From Bacillota bacterium (GTDB taxonomy: Bacteria; Bacillota; Clostridia; Lachnospirales; Lachnospiraceae): a stretch of 64,000 nt of DNA. Positions 9,576 through 17,795 of this stretch are shown one piece after another. The stretch is from positions 20,593 to 84,592 of the forward strand of contig JAEZNB010000079.1 in the NCBI GenBank assembly GCA_023441965.1, given 5' to 3'. The position numbers and the translations under genes were made by a program. The notes beneath the pieces were generated by a model, which worked only from the letters and a program-made list of their open reading frames with translations, had not been told where the DNA came from and made no database searches. How positions within the stretch are numbered: position 1 is the stretch's first letter; every line of letters starts with the position of its first letter.

Positions 9576-10673
9576 ATGAAAAAAATTATTGCCTTATTAC
9601 TCAGCTTAACACTGGTAATGTCAATGTTAGTTGCTTGTGGCAAGAAAGAAGCAACAGACAAGAAAGCAGACCCCACTGCAGCACCTACCTCAGCACCTGC
9701 AGCAGAGGATAAAAAGGATAATACAGCAAACGATACCGCAGCACCTGCAGCTGCTAAGACCGGTCTTGCTGTAGTTACTTCTTTAACAAGCTCCAAGAAT
9801 GCGACAGAGGATGCTGATGGTACAGCACAGATCGATTCCACAGTAGCAGCAGTATTGGTTGGTCAGGATGGCAAAATCTTAAAGTGCTCCATCGACGTAG
9901 CACAGACAAAGGTTAAGTTCTCTAAGGACGGCAAGCTCCTTACTGATTTAGCTACTGCTTTCCAGTCCAAGCAGGAGCTGAAGGAAGCTTATGGTATGAA
10001 GAAGGCTTCCGGTATCGGCAAAGAGTGGAATGAGCAGGCAGATGCATTTGAAGCATATGTAATCGGTAAGACCATTGATCAGGTAAAGGGCATCGCTCTG
10101 GGTGAAGACGGCAAGGCTACTGAGGCTGATTTAACCTCTTCCGTAACAGTACATATCAATGAGTTCATTGAAGCCGTTGAGAAGGCTGTTGCAGGCGCAC
10201 AGGATTTAGGTGCGAAGGAAGGCGATAAGCTGGGTCTTGCTATTGTAACCAACATTGCAAAGTCCAAGGATGCTACAGCAGAAGCTGCTGGCCTTGCACA
10301 GGCTTATTCCTATTATACAGCAACGACAGTAGCTGCTGATGGCAAGATCTCCAGCTGTATCATCGATGCTTCCCAGGGTAATGTGAACTTCGATGCTACC
10401 GGTGTGATCACAACTGATTTAACAGTTGCTCCTCAGACCAAGCAGGAGCTGAAGGAAGCTTATAATATGAAGAAGGCTTCCGGTATCGGCAAGGAGTGGT
10501 ACGAGCAGGCGAACGCATTTGCAGCTTATGTAACAGGCAAGACAGTAGCAGAGGTTGATGGAATCGCTATGACCGATGGCGTTCCCAGCGTAGCAGATTT
10601 AACCAGCTCCGTAACCGTACATGCAACTGACTTTGTTACTGCAATCGACAAGGCTGTAGCAACCGCAGAGTAA
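9576..10673 (+). CDS. pplA: PplA-like lipoprotein with two putative FMN-carrying repeats
   Basis: 365 residues. Lipoprotein signal with lipobox LVAC, then a Thr/Ala/Pro-rich linker to about residue 60. Two homologous repeats of about 145 residues follow (about 62-205 and 219-365). They share KQELKEAY-MKKASGIGKEW and end in DLTSSVTVH. The DLTSSVT segments (185-191 and 341-347) fit the ApbE target pattern D-x-x-S/T-G/S-A/V-T, so T191 and T347 are the likely FMN sites. In Listeria, PplA is the flavinylated lipoprotein that passes electrons outward. AAAGGAG precedes the ATG. The gene has its own terminator, which suggests high and separate expression. Confidence 0.75.
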   Translation: MKKIIALLLSLTLVMSMLVACGKKEATDKKADPTAAPTSAPAAEDKKDNTANDTAAPAAAKTGLAVVTSLTSSKNATEDADGTAQIDSTVAAVLVGQDGKILKCSIDVAQTKVKFSKDGKLLTDLATAFQSKQELKEAYGMKKASGIGKEWNEQADAFEAYVIGKTIDQVKGIALGEDGKATEADLTSSVTVHINEFIEAVEKAVAGAQDLGAKEGDKLGLAIVTNIAKSKDATAEAAGLAQAYSYYTATTVAADGKISSCIIDASQGNVNFDATGVITTDLTVAPQTKQELKEAYNMKKASGIGKEWYEQANAFAAYVTGKTVAEVDGIAMTDGVPSVADLTSSVTVHATDFVTAIDKAVATAE

Positions 10674-10712
10674 TACAAAAATAGGGTTTATCAGTATAAG
10701 TAACGAAATTGG

Positions 10713-10744
10713 GGGGAGTATTGAATCATAATACTCCCCTTTTT
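10713..10744 (+). terminator. Intrinsic terminator between the PplA-like gene and apbE
   Basis: Perfect 10-bp stem GGGGAGTATT / AATACTCCCC, 7-nt loop, then TTTTT. It should make the lipoprotein message more abundant than the downstream apbE message. Confidence 0.85.
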
Positions 10745-10805
10745 ATCAGCAAAGGAAGAGGCGGGGCCTACTTTAACAGCCCGTACTCAAAATGAGGTAA
10801 CGATT

Positions 10806-11864
10806 TTGAAAAGGAAACTAATATCCATATTATTGCTAATGGTAATGACAGCTACCATACTGGTCGGCTGCGGCAAGAAGGAAGCAGAGCTGAAGCGCTA
10901 TGAGGCCAGCTTTTTGCAGCTGTTCGATACAGTAACTACAATTGTAGGCTATGCAAAAAGCAGTGAAGCGTTTGCTGATTTTGCCCAGGAGGTCCATGAT
11001 CATCTGGAGCTTTATCATCAGCTGTATGATATCTATCAGGATTATGAGGGTATCAACAACATCAAGACGATCAATGACAATGCCGGTAAAGCGCCTGTTA
11101 AGGTGGATCAGAGAATCATTGATCTGCTGGAGTATGCCCTGGCGGCAGAGGAGCTCACCGGGGGAGAAATCAATATCGCTTATGGAGCAGTCCTCAAGGT
11201 ATGGCATGAATATCGTGAGGCAGGAGTGGATGACCCTGACAATGCCAAGCTGCCGCCAATGGAACTGCTACAGGAGAAGGTAAAGCATACAGATAAGAGT
11301 AAGCTGATCATTGATCGGGAGGCCATGACCGTATATTTGGCGGATACCGAGATGAGCCTGGATGTCGGTGCCATAGCGAAGGGTTATGCAACAGAGCGGG
11401 TGGTACAGGAGATGATTGCCAAGGGCTATGATCATGCCATGCTCAGCGTCGGAGGAAATGTCCGCGCCATAGGCTCTAAGCCAGGAGATGAACCCTGGAA
11501 GGTGGGGGTACAAAACCCTGATCTGGAGAGTGAACAGACAAATCTTTATATATTAAATCTGAAAGACCTATCCCTGGTCACCAGTGGTGATTACCAGAGA
11601 TATTATACAGTGGATGGTGTTAAGTACCACCACATCATAGATCCGGATACCCTGATGCCATCAGACTACTTTACGGCTGTTTCCATTGTTACGGAGCACT
11701 CCGGCATGGCAGATGCCTTGTCCACCTCTGTCTATAATATGCCCTACGAGGAGGGACTGGCACTGGTTGAGAACCTGCCGGATACCGAAGCAATATGGAT
11801 CCTGAAGGATGGTGAGCATAGGTTCAGCTCCGGTTTTCAGGCCTACCTGGCCGGGAGAGAATAA
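10806..11864 (+). CDS. ApbE-family FMN transferase, lipoprotein (FmnB-like)
   Basis: 352 residues. Lipoprotein signal peptide with lipobox LVGC. The ApbE fold is shown by FDTVTTI near the start of the mature protein, DVGAIAKGYATERV, LSVGGNVRAIG, SGDYQRYY with HHIIDPDT, and DALSTSVYNM, all in family order. ApbE moves FMN from FAD to a Thr or Ser on target proteins outside the membrane using Mg2+. The neighbouring PplA-like lipoprotein and the loop of the NADH dehydrogenase both carry matching target motifs, so these are the inferred substrates. Same strand as the preceding four genes. Confidence 0.9.
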   Translation: MKRKLISILLLMVMTATILVGCGKKEAELKRYEASFLQLFDTVTTIVGYAKSSEAFADFAQEVHDHLELYHQLYDIYQDYEGINNIKTINDNAGKAPVKVDQRIIDLLEYALAAEELTGGEINIAYGAVLKVWHEYREAGVDDPDNAKLPPMELLQEKVKHTDKSKLIIDREAMTVYLADTEMSLDVGAIAKGYATERVVQEMIAKGYDHAMLSVGGNVRAIGSKPGDEPWKVGVQNPDLESEQTNLYILNLKDLSLVTSGDYQRYYTVDGVKYHHIIDPDTLMPSDYFTAVSIVTEHSGMADALSTSVYNMPYEEGLALVENLPDTEAIWILKDGEHRFSSGFQAYLAGRE

Positions 11865-11964
11865 GGAAAGATCTGATGGGAAGCCTCGCTTGCACTGAAT
11901 TATTTTTACTTTTATGGAAATAATGTAGGAAGAAATATTCCAATGCATGCAAGGAGGAAAACCA

Positions 11965-12579
11965 ATGAAAGTAAAAGTAATCATAGCAATACTGCTTCTG
12001 TGCCCTTTTCTGCTGACAGGCTGCGGCAAGAATAACGGAGGAGGAAATGCGACCCCGACCCCTGCTAAGCTGGATGAGACAGGGACCACTCCTGCAGTTA
12101 CAACCCCGCCAAATGCATCGCCGACGGAGGGACCGACAGATGGAGTTACCACAGCATCCATCGTCAACGATGAAGAGGCATTTTTAAATGCAATCAGTGC
12201 CAATGGAACCTGGATCATATGTCTGTTAAATGATCTGACGCTCGCTCAGGAGATAACACTGGACGGGAATTTTACCAATGGTAAGAAGGATGATGCCGGT
12301 AAGGATATCATACAGCGAAAGATAGCGCTGTATGCTCAGGATGAGAACCGTAATGTTACGGCACGCTATACCCTGACCGCTCCGAAGCTTACGATTAACA
12401 GTCCGGAGGCCAGCATTCAGCGAGGGACCTTCATGGGAGATCTCTATGTCAATGCTGAAAATTTTAAGCTGGTGGATGCAACAGTGGAGGGGAACATCTA
12501 TTTTAAGGATGCCCAGATACAGTCCACCTTCTCCATGGATGAAACCAGTAAGGTGAGCGGAACACAGGGACTACAATGA
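11965..12579 (+). CDS. Lipoprotein of unknown function, probable beta-helix
   Basis: About 204 residues from ATG 11965, chosen because AAGGAGG lies 7 bp upstream; two earlier ATGs lack a site. Signal peptide with lipobox LTGC, then a Pro/Thr-rich linker to about residue 60. The remainder has short repeated strands (LTINSPEASIQRGTFMGDLY, then LVDATVEGNIYFKDAQI) like a small right-handed beta-helix. I do not recognise a family. Its position after apbE on the same strand and before a strong terminator suggests it may belong to the electron-transfer cluster, but no flavinylation motif is seen in it. Confidence 0.6.
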   Translation: MKVKVIIAILLLCPFLLTGCGKNNGGGNATPTPAKLDETGTTPAVTTPPNASPTEGPTDGVTTASIVNDEEAFLNAISANGTWIICLLNDLTLAQEITLDGNFTNGKKDDAGKDIIQRKIALYAQDENRNVTARYTLTAPKLTINSPEASIQRGTFMGDLYVNAENFKLVDATVEGNIYFKDAQIQSTFSMDETSKVSGTQGLQ

Positions 12580-12595
12580 TAAGAAGATCGGTCAG

Positions 12596-12631
12596 ATCCC
12601 CGGGCACTTAAGTGACTCCCGGGGATTTTTT
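12596..12631 (+). terminator. Intrinsic terminator closing the electron-transfer cluster
   Basis: Stem ATCCCCGGG / CCCGGGGAT with an internal CACTTAAGTG palindrome, followed by TTTTT. Confidence 0.85.
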
Positions 12632-12655
12632 ATGGGAGGAGCTCCCGATATTGCT

Positions 12656-12683
12656 TTGAAGTAAGGGTGTTTTCTGTTATAAT
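12656..12683 (+). promoter_or_regulatory. Promoter of aroK
   Basis: TTGAAG (12656-12661), 16-bp spacer, TATAAT (12678-12683), 30 bp upstream of the aroK start. Confidence 0.6.
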
Positions 12684-12712
12684 TCTTACATATCAGGAAA
12701 GGAAAACATTTC

Positions 12713-13228
12713 ATGGATAATATAATACTAATCGGTATGCCCGGTGCGGGTAAAAGTACGGTCGGAGTCCTTTTGGCAAAGGCCTTGGGCATGAAATTCA
12801 TTGATTCGGATCTGTTAATACAGGACAGGGAGAGAAAGCTCCTGAAGGATATCATTGCAGAGAGAGGTCTGGAGGGTTATCTTCAGGTGGAAAACCGGGT
12901 AAATCAGGAGATCTGTACAGAGCATTCCGTAATTGCCACAGGCGGTAGCGTGATTTACTGTCCGGAGGCGATGGAGCACCTGGGGAGGATCGGAACCATA
13001 GTCTATATCCGTCTGAATTTTGATACCATTAAAGAGCGGCTGGGCAATATCAGACAAAGAGGAGTCGTATTAAAGGAGGGGCAAAATCTGAAATCCCTGT
13101 ATGAGGAACGGTGCCCCCTTTATGAGAAATATGCCCACCTGATTCTGGACGGGGAAGGCCTGTCCATGGAAGAAGTATTGGATCGGATGATCGGCCTGAT
13201 CAGGCATAAAAAGGGTTACTTATGTTGA
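12713..13228 (+). CDS. aroK: Shikimate kinase
   Basis: 171 residues, the normal family length. Phosphorylates shikimate with ATP in chorismate synthesis. Walker A GMPGAGKS is at residues 8-15, the shikimate-binding Asp pair is in FIDSDLLIQ, and the conserved ATGGSVIY loop is present. The lid appears as RQRGVVLKE. AGGAAAGG precedes the ATG. It is monocistronic between two promoters, and its stop overlaps the -35 of the next gene. Confidence 0.92.
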   Translation: MDNIILIGMPGAGKSTVGVLLAKALGMKFIDSDLLIQDRERKLLKDIIAERGLEGYLQVENRVNQEICTEHSVIATGGSVIYCPEAMEHLGRIGTIVYIRLNFDTIKERLGNIRQRGVVLKEGQNLKSLYEERCPLYEKYAHLILDGEGLSMEEVLDRMIGLIRHKKGYLC

Positions 13229-13252
13229 CATTTCACACATATCCTGTATAAT
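13225..13252 (+). promoter_or_regulatory. Promoter of the zinc-ribbon gene pair
   Basis: Consensus TTGACA (13225-13230), 16-bp spacer, TATAAT (13247-13252), 31 bp upstream of the first zinc-ribbon gene. Confidence 0.75.
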
Positions 13253-13283
13253 AAAATTATAAAAAAGTTGGGAGGATAATAGG

Positions 13284-13967
13284 ATGGGATTTTGTAGTAA
13301 CTGCGGTTCAGAAATGAAAGAAGGCAGCATGTTTTGCAGCAACTGCGGAGCCAAGGCAGCGGATGCCGGTCAGCAGGAAGTGAGTAATGCACAGGGTATG
13401 CCGAATTATTCTTCGAATGGATATCCCGGTTATGCTCAGCAGGGGAACAAGCCCAATAATAATAAGATCATCGGTATGGCAGTAGTCGGTGTTGCGGTAC
13501 TGGCTGTAGTATTTCTTCTGGTGAAGCTCTTTGGAGCCATCGGCACCTCCGGATATGAGACGCCAATCAAGTACATCTGTGAGGGTATGCAGAAGGGCAG
13601 CTATAAGACCATGAAGAAGGCTTTCCCTGAGTATATTACGGACCAGCTTGATAGATACTTTGGCGATGACGCGGAAGACACTATGGATGAGCTGGTTGAG
13701 AGCCTGAAGGATGAGTATGGTAAGGGAGTAAAGATTACTTATAAGATCATTGATAAGGATAAGCTGGATAAGGATGATATCGAGGAACTGGAAGATGAAG
13801 TCAAGTATAGGTATAATAAAAAGGTAAAAATAAAGGAAGCTTATGAGCTTGAGGTCAAGATGAAGGTCAAAGGCTCCGAGGGAAGCGACGAAGATGAGAT
13901 GGATGTTACGGTAATTAAGGTGGGCTCCAAATGGTACCTGTATGACGATTCTTTGATGGGCTTCTAG
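13284..13967 (+). CDS. Membrane-anchored zinc-ribbon protein
   Basis: 227 residues. An N-terminal double-CxxC zinc ribbon (CSNCGSEMKEGSMFCSNCG) is followed by a Gly/Asn/Tyr-rich linker. A single membrane span lies at about residues 70-90. The C-terminal 130-residue domain is rich in Lys, Asp and Glu and may be extracellular. Such zinc_ribbon_2 proteins are common in Clostridia with no known function. The next gene starts 25 bp later and also carries zinc ribbons, so they are probably co-transcribed and may act together. Confidence 0.75.
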   Translation: MGFCSNCGSEMKEGSMFCSNCGAKAADAGQQEVSNAQGMPNYSSNGYPGYAQQGNKPNNNKIIGMAVVGVAVLAVVFLLVKLFGAIGTSGYETPIKYICEGMQKGSYKTMKKAFPEYITDQLDRYFGDDAEDTMDELVESLKDEYGKGVKITYKIIDKDKLDKDDIEELEDEVKYRYNKKVKIKEAYELEVKMKVKGSEGSDEDEMDVTVIKVGSKWYLYDDSLMGF

Positions 13968-13992
13968 TAATTGGGACTTGGGAGGATAAGGA

Positions 13993-14454
13993 ATGGATAT
14001 TTTCGAAAAAATCGGCAGTAAGATTACAAGCGGAAGTAAGGATGTTGCCAAAAAAGCAAAAGATATTACGGAAGCGGCAAGACTGAATTCCAAGGTCAAG
14101 AGCTACGAGGATCTGATTAAGGAGGTTCAGCTTCAGATCGGAAAGATGTACTTTGAGGCAAACAGGGACAACCCGGCACCGGAATACATGGAGCTGTTCC
14201 AGAATGTAATCAATGCTTATGCTGCCATCGATAAATGCAGAGAAGAAATATATGCCCTCAAGGGTGTACGGGGCTGCATCAGCTGTGGTGCGGAGATTCC
14301 GAATCAATCAACCTTTTGTCCGGCTTGCGGTGCCAGAAATGAAGTGATTGAAGCTACGGCTGCAACTGTGGCAGAGCTGTTCTGCCCGGGCTGCGGTGCC
14401 ACATTATCCTCTGACACGGTTTTCTGTCCGAATTGTGGGACGAAGGTAAACTAG
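13993..14454 (+). CDS. Soluble zinc-ribbon protein with helical N-terminus
   Basis: 153 residues. Residues 1-85 are amphipathic and helical, rich in Lys and Ala, and probably form a coiled coil. Two zinc ribbons follow, each with two CxxC pairs: CISCGAEIPNQSTFCPACG and CPGCGATLSSDTVFCPNCG. There is no signal peptide or membrane span. GGGAGG precedes the ATG. It is likely co-transcribed with the membrane zinc-ribbon gene and ends at a strong hairpin. Function unknown. Confidence 0.75.
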   Translation: MDIFEKIGSKITSGSKDVAKKAKDITEAARLNSKVKSYEDLIKEVQLQIGKMYFEANRDNPAPEYMELFQNVINAYAAIDKCREEIYALKGVRGCISCGAEIPNQSTFCPACGARNEVIEATAATVAELFCPGCGATLSSDTVFCPNCGTKVN

Positions 14455-14491
14455 GCTCACAGCTTCGGATCAGAGCGATGATTTCGTAAAT

Positions 14492-14540
14492 AAGAGCTGT
14501 TTCACCGGTCATCAGTAATCGGTAAACAGCTCTTTCTTAT
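14492..14540 (+). terminator. Intrinsic terminator between convergent genes
   Basis: Stem AAGAGCTGTTT (14492-14502) / AAACAGCTCTT (14524-14534), then TCTTATTT. It ends the zinc-ribbon operon. Confidence 0.75.
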
Positions 14541-14579
14541 TTCAAGCCAAGGAAGCGGTTCGCAGCTTCCTCCTGTAGT

Positions 14580-15080
14580 CTACTCATCGGCCTCCCATAT
14601 ACAGCCGACTTCCAGGCTTTGGACCAGCTTCTCAAGACCAAGGCGATCCTCCTCATCAAATCTGCTTTGTATGGGACTGTCAATATCCAGAACACCCACC
14701 ACACGGCCCTTCCAATGGATGGGTACCACGATTTCTGATCTGGAGGCACTGTCGCAGGCGATATGTCCGGGAAAAGCATGGACATCCTCTACCAACAGAG
14801 TCCTGTTCTCCGCTACGGCAGTTCCGCAGACCCCCTTACCAATCGGAATATGAATACAGGCTGGCTTTCCCTGGAAGGGTCCCAGCAATAGTTCTCCCTT
14901 CTTCATCAGATAGAACCCTACCCAATTGATATTCTCTAAGGCCTGTCCCAGCAGAGCGGAGGTATTGGCAAGATTGGGTATCAGCTCTGTTTCCCCCTCC
15001 AATAAGGCGGTCAGCTGTGCATGAAGGAGGGCATAGCATTCCTTTTTGTCCTTGGGATATAGTGCAGCAAATTCTTTCAT
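14580..15080 (-). CDS. msrC: Free methionine-(R)-sulfoxide reductase (GAF domain)
   Basis: 166 residues, a single GAF domain. The three conserved cysteines of the fRMsr family are present: C75 (PACIHI), C85 (GVCGTAVA) and C109 (HIACDS). So are the VEDVHAFPGHI segment and the C-terminal GVLDIDSP. The enzyme reduces free methionine-R-sulfoxide using thioredoxin, an oxidative stress repair role. It follows the DUF3006 gene by 8 bp on the same strand, so the two form an operon. Confidence 0.9.
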   Translation of the reverse strand: MKEFAALYPKDKKECYALLHAQLTALLEGETELIPNLANTSALLGQALENINWVGFYLMKKGELLLGPFQGKPACIHIPIGKGVCGTAVAENRTLLVEDVHAFPGHIACDSASRSEIVVPIHWKGRVVGVLDIDSPIQSRFDEEDRLGLEKLVQSLEVGCIWEADE

Positions 15081-15088
15081 AGTTCTCC

Positions 15089-15307
15089 TTATCTATCCAG
15101 TAGGCGGCTCATTTTCTCACGGATTCTGTTTTCATTCCCTTTGCTCTCACTCTTCGCCTGCTGATACATTCCATCGGAATCCAGAACCAGGGTATCTCCC
15201 ACCTTGCAAGCAAGGGGAAGCCGGTACTTTGGAACCTTATGTAATGCCTTCGTATCGTCCTCGCATATGGCATAACTGCCTTCAAAACGGTCAATGACTA
15301 GTCTCAT
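15089..15307 (-). CDS. DUF3006 domain protein
   Basis: 72 residues. MRLVIDRFEGSYAICEDD and the following LPLACKVGDTL match the small DUF3006 beta-barrel family, usually found beside housekeeping or secreted hydrolase genes in Firmicutes. The C-terminal third is charged. Function is not known. It is the first gene of a two-gene operon with msrC. GGAGGAGACATC precedes the ATG on this strand. Confidence 0.75.
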   Translation of the reverse strand: MRLVIDRFEGSYAICEDDTKALHKVPKYRLPLACKVGDTLVLDSDGMYQQAKSESKGNENRIREKMSRLLDR

Positions 15308-15544
15308 TATGATGTCTCCTCCCAGTGTCTGTCCTAAGTTTCATTGAATGTTGTAAGCAATCGCAGCATTGTAATGTATCCGCTCGGAGCTTCTTCCTCT
15401 ATATTATATCGGCTCGTCATAGATTTTACAATGAGATATGTGGACGAAGAAAGCGGAAAAGGGCATACTTTTTGATGGAAATTATGCTACGGTATGGGTA
15501 TAATAGGGAATAACCCCTATGATATGGATTGGAGAGTGAGAAAT

Positions 15545-16087
15545 ATGAGATTGTTTACAGCCATAACCTTCAGTGAAGAGATGAAGGATTACCTTGCAGC
15601 AGTAGCGGACAAGCTTCGCCTGCTGACAGTAAAGGGAAGCTTTACCTTGCGTGATAACTACCACTTGACCCTGAACTTCATCGGGGAGACAGGTCGGCTT
15701 GAGGAGGTACAGGAAGCGATGAGGCAAGCCCTTCAAAAGGCAGCTCCGGGAGGCTTTCTCCTTCAGACCGAGGGCTTTGGCAGCTTTCGGCGCAGAGAAG
15801 GAGATATCTGCTATATCCGGGTGAAAAAGTCTCCGGCTCTTTTCAGACTTCAGAGGGAAATGGCAAGAAGCCTGAAGGAGCTTGGCTTTGAACTGGATGA
15901 GCAGGAATATAGGCCTCATCTCACCCTGTCCAGAAGAACCGTATTTGCAGGGAGATTTGATCAGAAGCTTTTTGAGGATCAGCTGGTGGAGAAAAGCATG
16001 GAGGTCAGCCGCATCAGCCTAATGAAGTCTGAACGGCTTCAAGGTAAGCTTACCTATACCGAGGTGTACGGAATTGATTTGGAATAA
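15545..16087 (+). CDS. thpR: RNA 2',3'-cyclic phosphodiesterase (2H family)
   Basis: 180 residues from ATG 15545, chosen because MRLFTAI is the usual family start and GGAGAG lies upstream; the frame extends further without support. Two HxT motifs of the 2H phosphoesterase fold are present: NYHLTLNFIGE and YRPHLTLSRR. The enzyme opens 2',3'-cyclic phosphates or ligates tRNA halves in vitro; its role in vivo is unclear. It stands alone and is divergent from the DUF3006 operon. Confidence 0.88.
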   Translation: MRLFTAITFSEEMKDYLAAVADKLRLLTVKGSFTLRDNYHLTLNFIGETGRLEEVQEAMRQALQKAAPGGFLLQTEGFGSFRRREGDICYIRVKKSPALFRLQREMARSLKELGFELDEQEYRPHLTLSRRTVFAGRFDQKLFEDQLVEKSMEVSRISLMKSERLQGKLTYTEVYGIDLE

Positions 16088-16159
16088 GCTTTCTTCAGGC
16101 CCGGCAGTAGCGAAAGAAACTCTCCGGTTTCAGAATAGAGATAGGATAACGCTCTTTAC

Positions 16160-16189
16160 TTTACATCGACAGGTCTTATCGTATACAAT
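16160..16189 (+). promoter_or_regulatory. Candidate promoter of the transglutaminase lipoprotein gene
   Basis: TTTACA (16160-16165), 18-bp spacer, TACAAT (16184-16189). Confidence 0.4.
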
Positions 16190-16231
16190 AGGAGTATAAC
16201 AGTCATCGAAGGATGAAGGAGGTAACATAGG

Positions 16232-17680
16232 ATGAAGAAGCCCGGTTCCGGCGGAAGCTTTACAAAACAGTTCATACTGATAGGGATGATGATCAGCGTC
16301 TTTCTGCTTTCAGCCTGCTCCTTGATAGAGCGGGGAGCAAAGCAGGAGGAAGCGGTGAGGTATATCACACCTGCTGTTCAGGAAGAGAAGCAGCCCGATG
16401 CTGCTAAAACACCGGAAGAAATCCTTAAGGACATCGTCCAATCGGACTCGTCTCCGGCTCAGGAGGTCGAACCGTCTAAAGAAGCGGAGGGCGAGAACCC
16501 TTCAGAGCCAGAAGCTTCTGCGGAAGCACCTATAACCACAGATACTCCGGACTCTACAGAGGCTTCTGAATCTACAGATGCTTCTAAACCAATAGAGGCT
16601 TCTGAATCTACAGATGCTTCTAAACCAATAGAGGCTTCAAAACCTACTGATGCGTCAAAGCCCACGGAGGCTGCGAAACCCACAGAAGCATCCAAGCCCA
16701 CGGAGGCTCCGAAATCCACAGAAGCATCCAAGCCCACGGAGGCTCCGAAATCCACGGAGGCATCCAAGCCCACGGAAGCTCTAAAACCTACGGTTGATCC
16801 TAGACCTACAGAAGCCCCAAAGCCCACGGCAACCCCGAAACCTACAGCAGTTCCGAAGCCCACGGAGGCTCCGAAGCCTACGGTCGCTCCGAAGCCTACG
16901 GCAGCTCCAAAGCCAACGACGAAGCCTCTTCCCTCCGGGAAGGACCTCACTAGCATGGAGGCCTATGCGGATGAGCTTTTGAAGAGTATCATTACCAAGG
17001 GAATGTCAGAGGTAGAGAAGGTGAAGGCTGTCCATGACTATATTGTCTTGCATACGGCTTACTATGAGAATCCCAAGCTTAGGCCAGAGGATTATCCTGC
17101 CGAGGTATTTCAAGTGGAGGGTGTCCTCCTGAACGGATCAGCAGTCTGTCAGGGATATGCGGAGACCTTCCAGCTCTTCATGGACCGGCTGGGAATCAAC
17201 TGCAAGGTCGTAGTCGGTAAGGAGCTGGTTAACCTTGTGGGCCATGCCTGGAATATGGTTGAGCTGGATGGAAAGTGGTATCATGTGGATACTACCTGGG
17301 ATGACCCGGTTCCGGACCAAAAGGGCAGAGTCCAATATAAATACTTCCTGATTACGGATGAGATGCTGGCAGAGGATCATTACTGGATCAAGGGCAATTA
17401 CCCTGCCTGTGACAGCAAGGATTACCTGTATTATATCTATGAAGATAATATGATTTCCTCTATAGAGAAGTACGAAGAGAAATTCATTGAGCTTTACATA
17501 CAGGGGGAGAGAACCATTACCATCCTCTATCCGGAGGAGGGTAGACCGGACCTAAGCTTTTTCTTTGATTACGATTACCTTCATAAGGTCGATGCAGACG
17601 GCACAAAGCGTATTGCTTATAAGCATTATCCGACCTGGAGAAGGGGTAATTATACCGTGTATACGGTAATTGTTGACTGA
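16232..17680 (+). CDS. Transglutaminase-like lipoprotein with long Pro/Thr/Lys linker
   Basis: 482 residues. Lipoprotein signal with lipobox LLSAC (C29). Residues about 75-230 are a low-complexity stalk built of tandem KPTEA/KPTxAP units, which would span the cell wall. The C-terminal half is a transglutaminase-like papain fold with C306 (AVCQGYAETF), H338 (GHAWNMVE) and D353 (YHVDTTWDDP). These domains act as proteases, peptide cyclases or wall-binding enzymes. AAGGAGG precedes the ATG. The stalk repeats at DNA level could vary in number between strains. Confidence 0.83.
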   Translation: MKKPGSGGSFTKQFILIGMMISVFLLSACSLIERGAKQEEAVRYITPAVQEEKQPDAAKTPEEILKDIVQSDSSPAQEVEPSKEAEGENPSEPEASAEAPITTDTPDSTEASESTDASKPIEASESTDASKPIEASKPTDASKPTEAAKPTEASKPTEAPKSTEASKPTEAPKSTEASKPTEALKPTVDPRPTEAPKPTATPKPTAVPKPTEAPKPTVAPKPTAAPKPTTKPLPSGKDLTSMEAYADELLKSIITKGMSEVEKVKAVHDYIVLHTAYYENPKLRPEDYPAEVFQVEGVLLNGSAVCQGYAETFQLFMDRLGINCKVVVGKELVNLVGHAWNMVELDGKWYHVDTTWDDPVPDQKGRVQYKYFLITDEMLAEDHYWIKGNYPACDSKDYLYYIYEDNMISSIEKYEEKFIELYIQGERTITILYPEEGRPDLSFFFDYDYLHKVDADGTKRIAYKHYPTWRRGNYTVYTVIVD

Positions 17681-17795
17681 CAACAGGAAAATTTCAAAGC
17701 ACCCACAGAGAACCCAATCCAGATCGCTTGAACAATTATGAAAGCATTACATAAGATGTTAGTAGAAGGATGTAAGGATGGGAGGTTTACCGAAT

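Noticed and set aside
16560..16920. Periodic DNA repeats that resemble a repeat array
   Set aside because: The period is a multiple of three and encodes the Pro/Thr/Lys stalk; there are no unique spacers, so it is not CRISPR.
16459..16956. Long minus-strand reading frame opposite the transglutaminase lipoprotein
   Set aside because: It is a shadow of the tandem KPTEA codons on the plus strand; its Gly/Ala/Val/Ser repeats mirror the repeat and it lacks a ribosome site.
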